A DNA stretch of 64,000 nt from Gavia stellata (Eukaryota; Chordata; Aves; Gaviiformes; Gaviidae), in assembly GCF_030936135.1 (NCBI RefSeq), contig NC_082595.1, positions 63,230,716-63,294,715 on the forward strand. The letters run 5' to 3'. The notes beneath the pieces are model-generated. The model searched no databases. It was not told the origin of the DNA and was given only the letters and a program-made list of their open reading frames with translations. Shown here piece by piece: positions 63,989 through 64,000 of the stretch (the first letter of the stretch is position 1; each line of letters opens with the position of its first letter). The translations under genes were made by a program, and so were the position numbers.

Positions 63989-64000
63989 ATTTCTGAAGCA

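Noticed and set aside
1-64000. CRISPR array, phage, toxin or bacterial defence system
   Set aside because: The sequence is a vertebrate nuclear genome with introns and LINEs. No regular spacer-repeat array or bacterial operon was seen.
1-64000. Endogenous retrovirus or LTR element
   Set aside because: I found no paired terminal repeats, primer-binding site or gag/pol frames that I could support.

Overview
This is vertebrate nuclear DNA, almost certainly from a bird. Five to seven CR1 LINE fragments are visible, several ending in the avian-type octamer repeat (ATTCTGTG-like). Genes have many small exons with GT/AG introns of 0.1-5 kb, there is one dense CpG island, and the encoded proteins resemble human QRSL1 and RTN4IP1, which are also neighbours in human. 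I cannot name the species from the sequence.

Layout. Bases 1 to about 39,560 are intergenic, with no protein-coding gene I can recognise. They hold CR1 fragments of different ages (7.4-8.3, 12.8-13.1, 15.9-16.3, 19.8-20.0, 29.6-30.6 and 34.6-35.3 kb), blocks of degenerate TTAGGG-like G-rich or C-rich motifs (3.0-5.6 and 8.4-9.3 kb), a CpG-enriched patch at 23.0-23.6 kb, and simple repeats. From 53,315 down to 40,124 on the minus strand lies a complete 11-exon QRSL1 gene. It encodes a 519-residue mitochondrial Gln-tRNA amidotransferase subunit A with the amidase triad intact; all splice sites, phases and the stop codon agree. From about 53,635 or 53,744 to the right edge on the plus strand lie the first six coding exons of RTN4IP1, a mitochondrial NADPH-dependent oxidoreductase. 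About 227 codons are present, and the gene runs off the window inside intron 6.

The two genes are head to head. Their starts are 320-430 bp apart across a CpG island without a TATA box that carries two inverted CCAAT boxes 31 bp apart and a YY1-type motif. Both proteins act in mitochondria (translation fidelity, and coenzyme Q or respiratory function), so the arrangement fits co-expression from a bidirectional promoter.

The most notable oddity is the RTN4IP1 start. A mitochondrial presequence-like peptide aligning with the human presequence is encoded in frame upstream of the first in-frame ATG (53,744), but it has no in-frame ATG of its own. A good-context ATG at 53,635 is one frame off, and a 7-G run lies between them. 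I found no CRISPR, phage or bacterial system, and no convincing undescribed gene system. The other candidate novelties are low-confidence intergenic observations.
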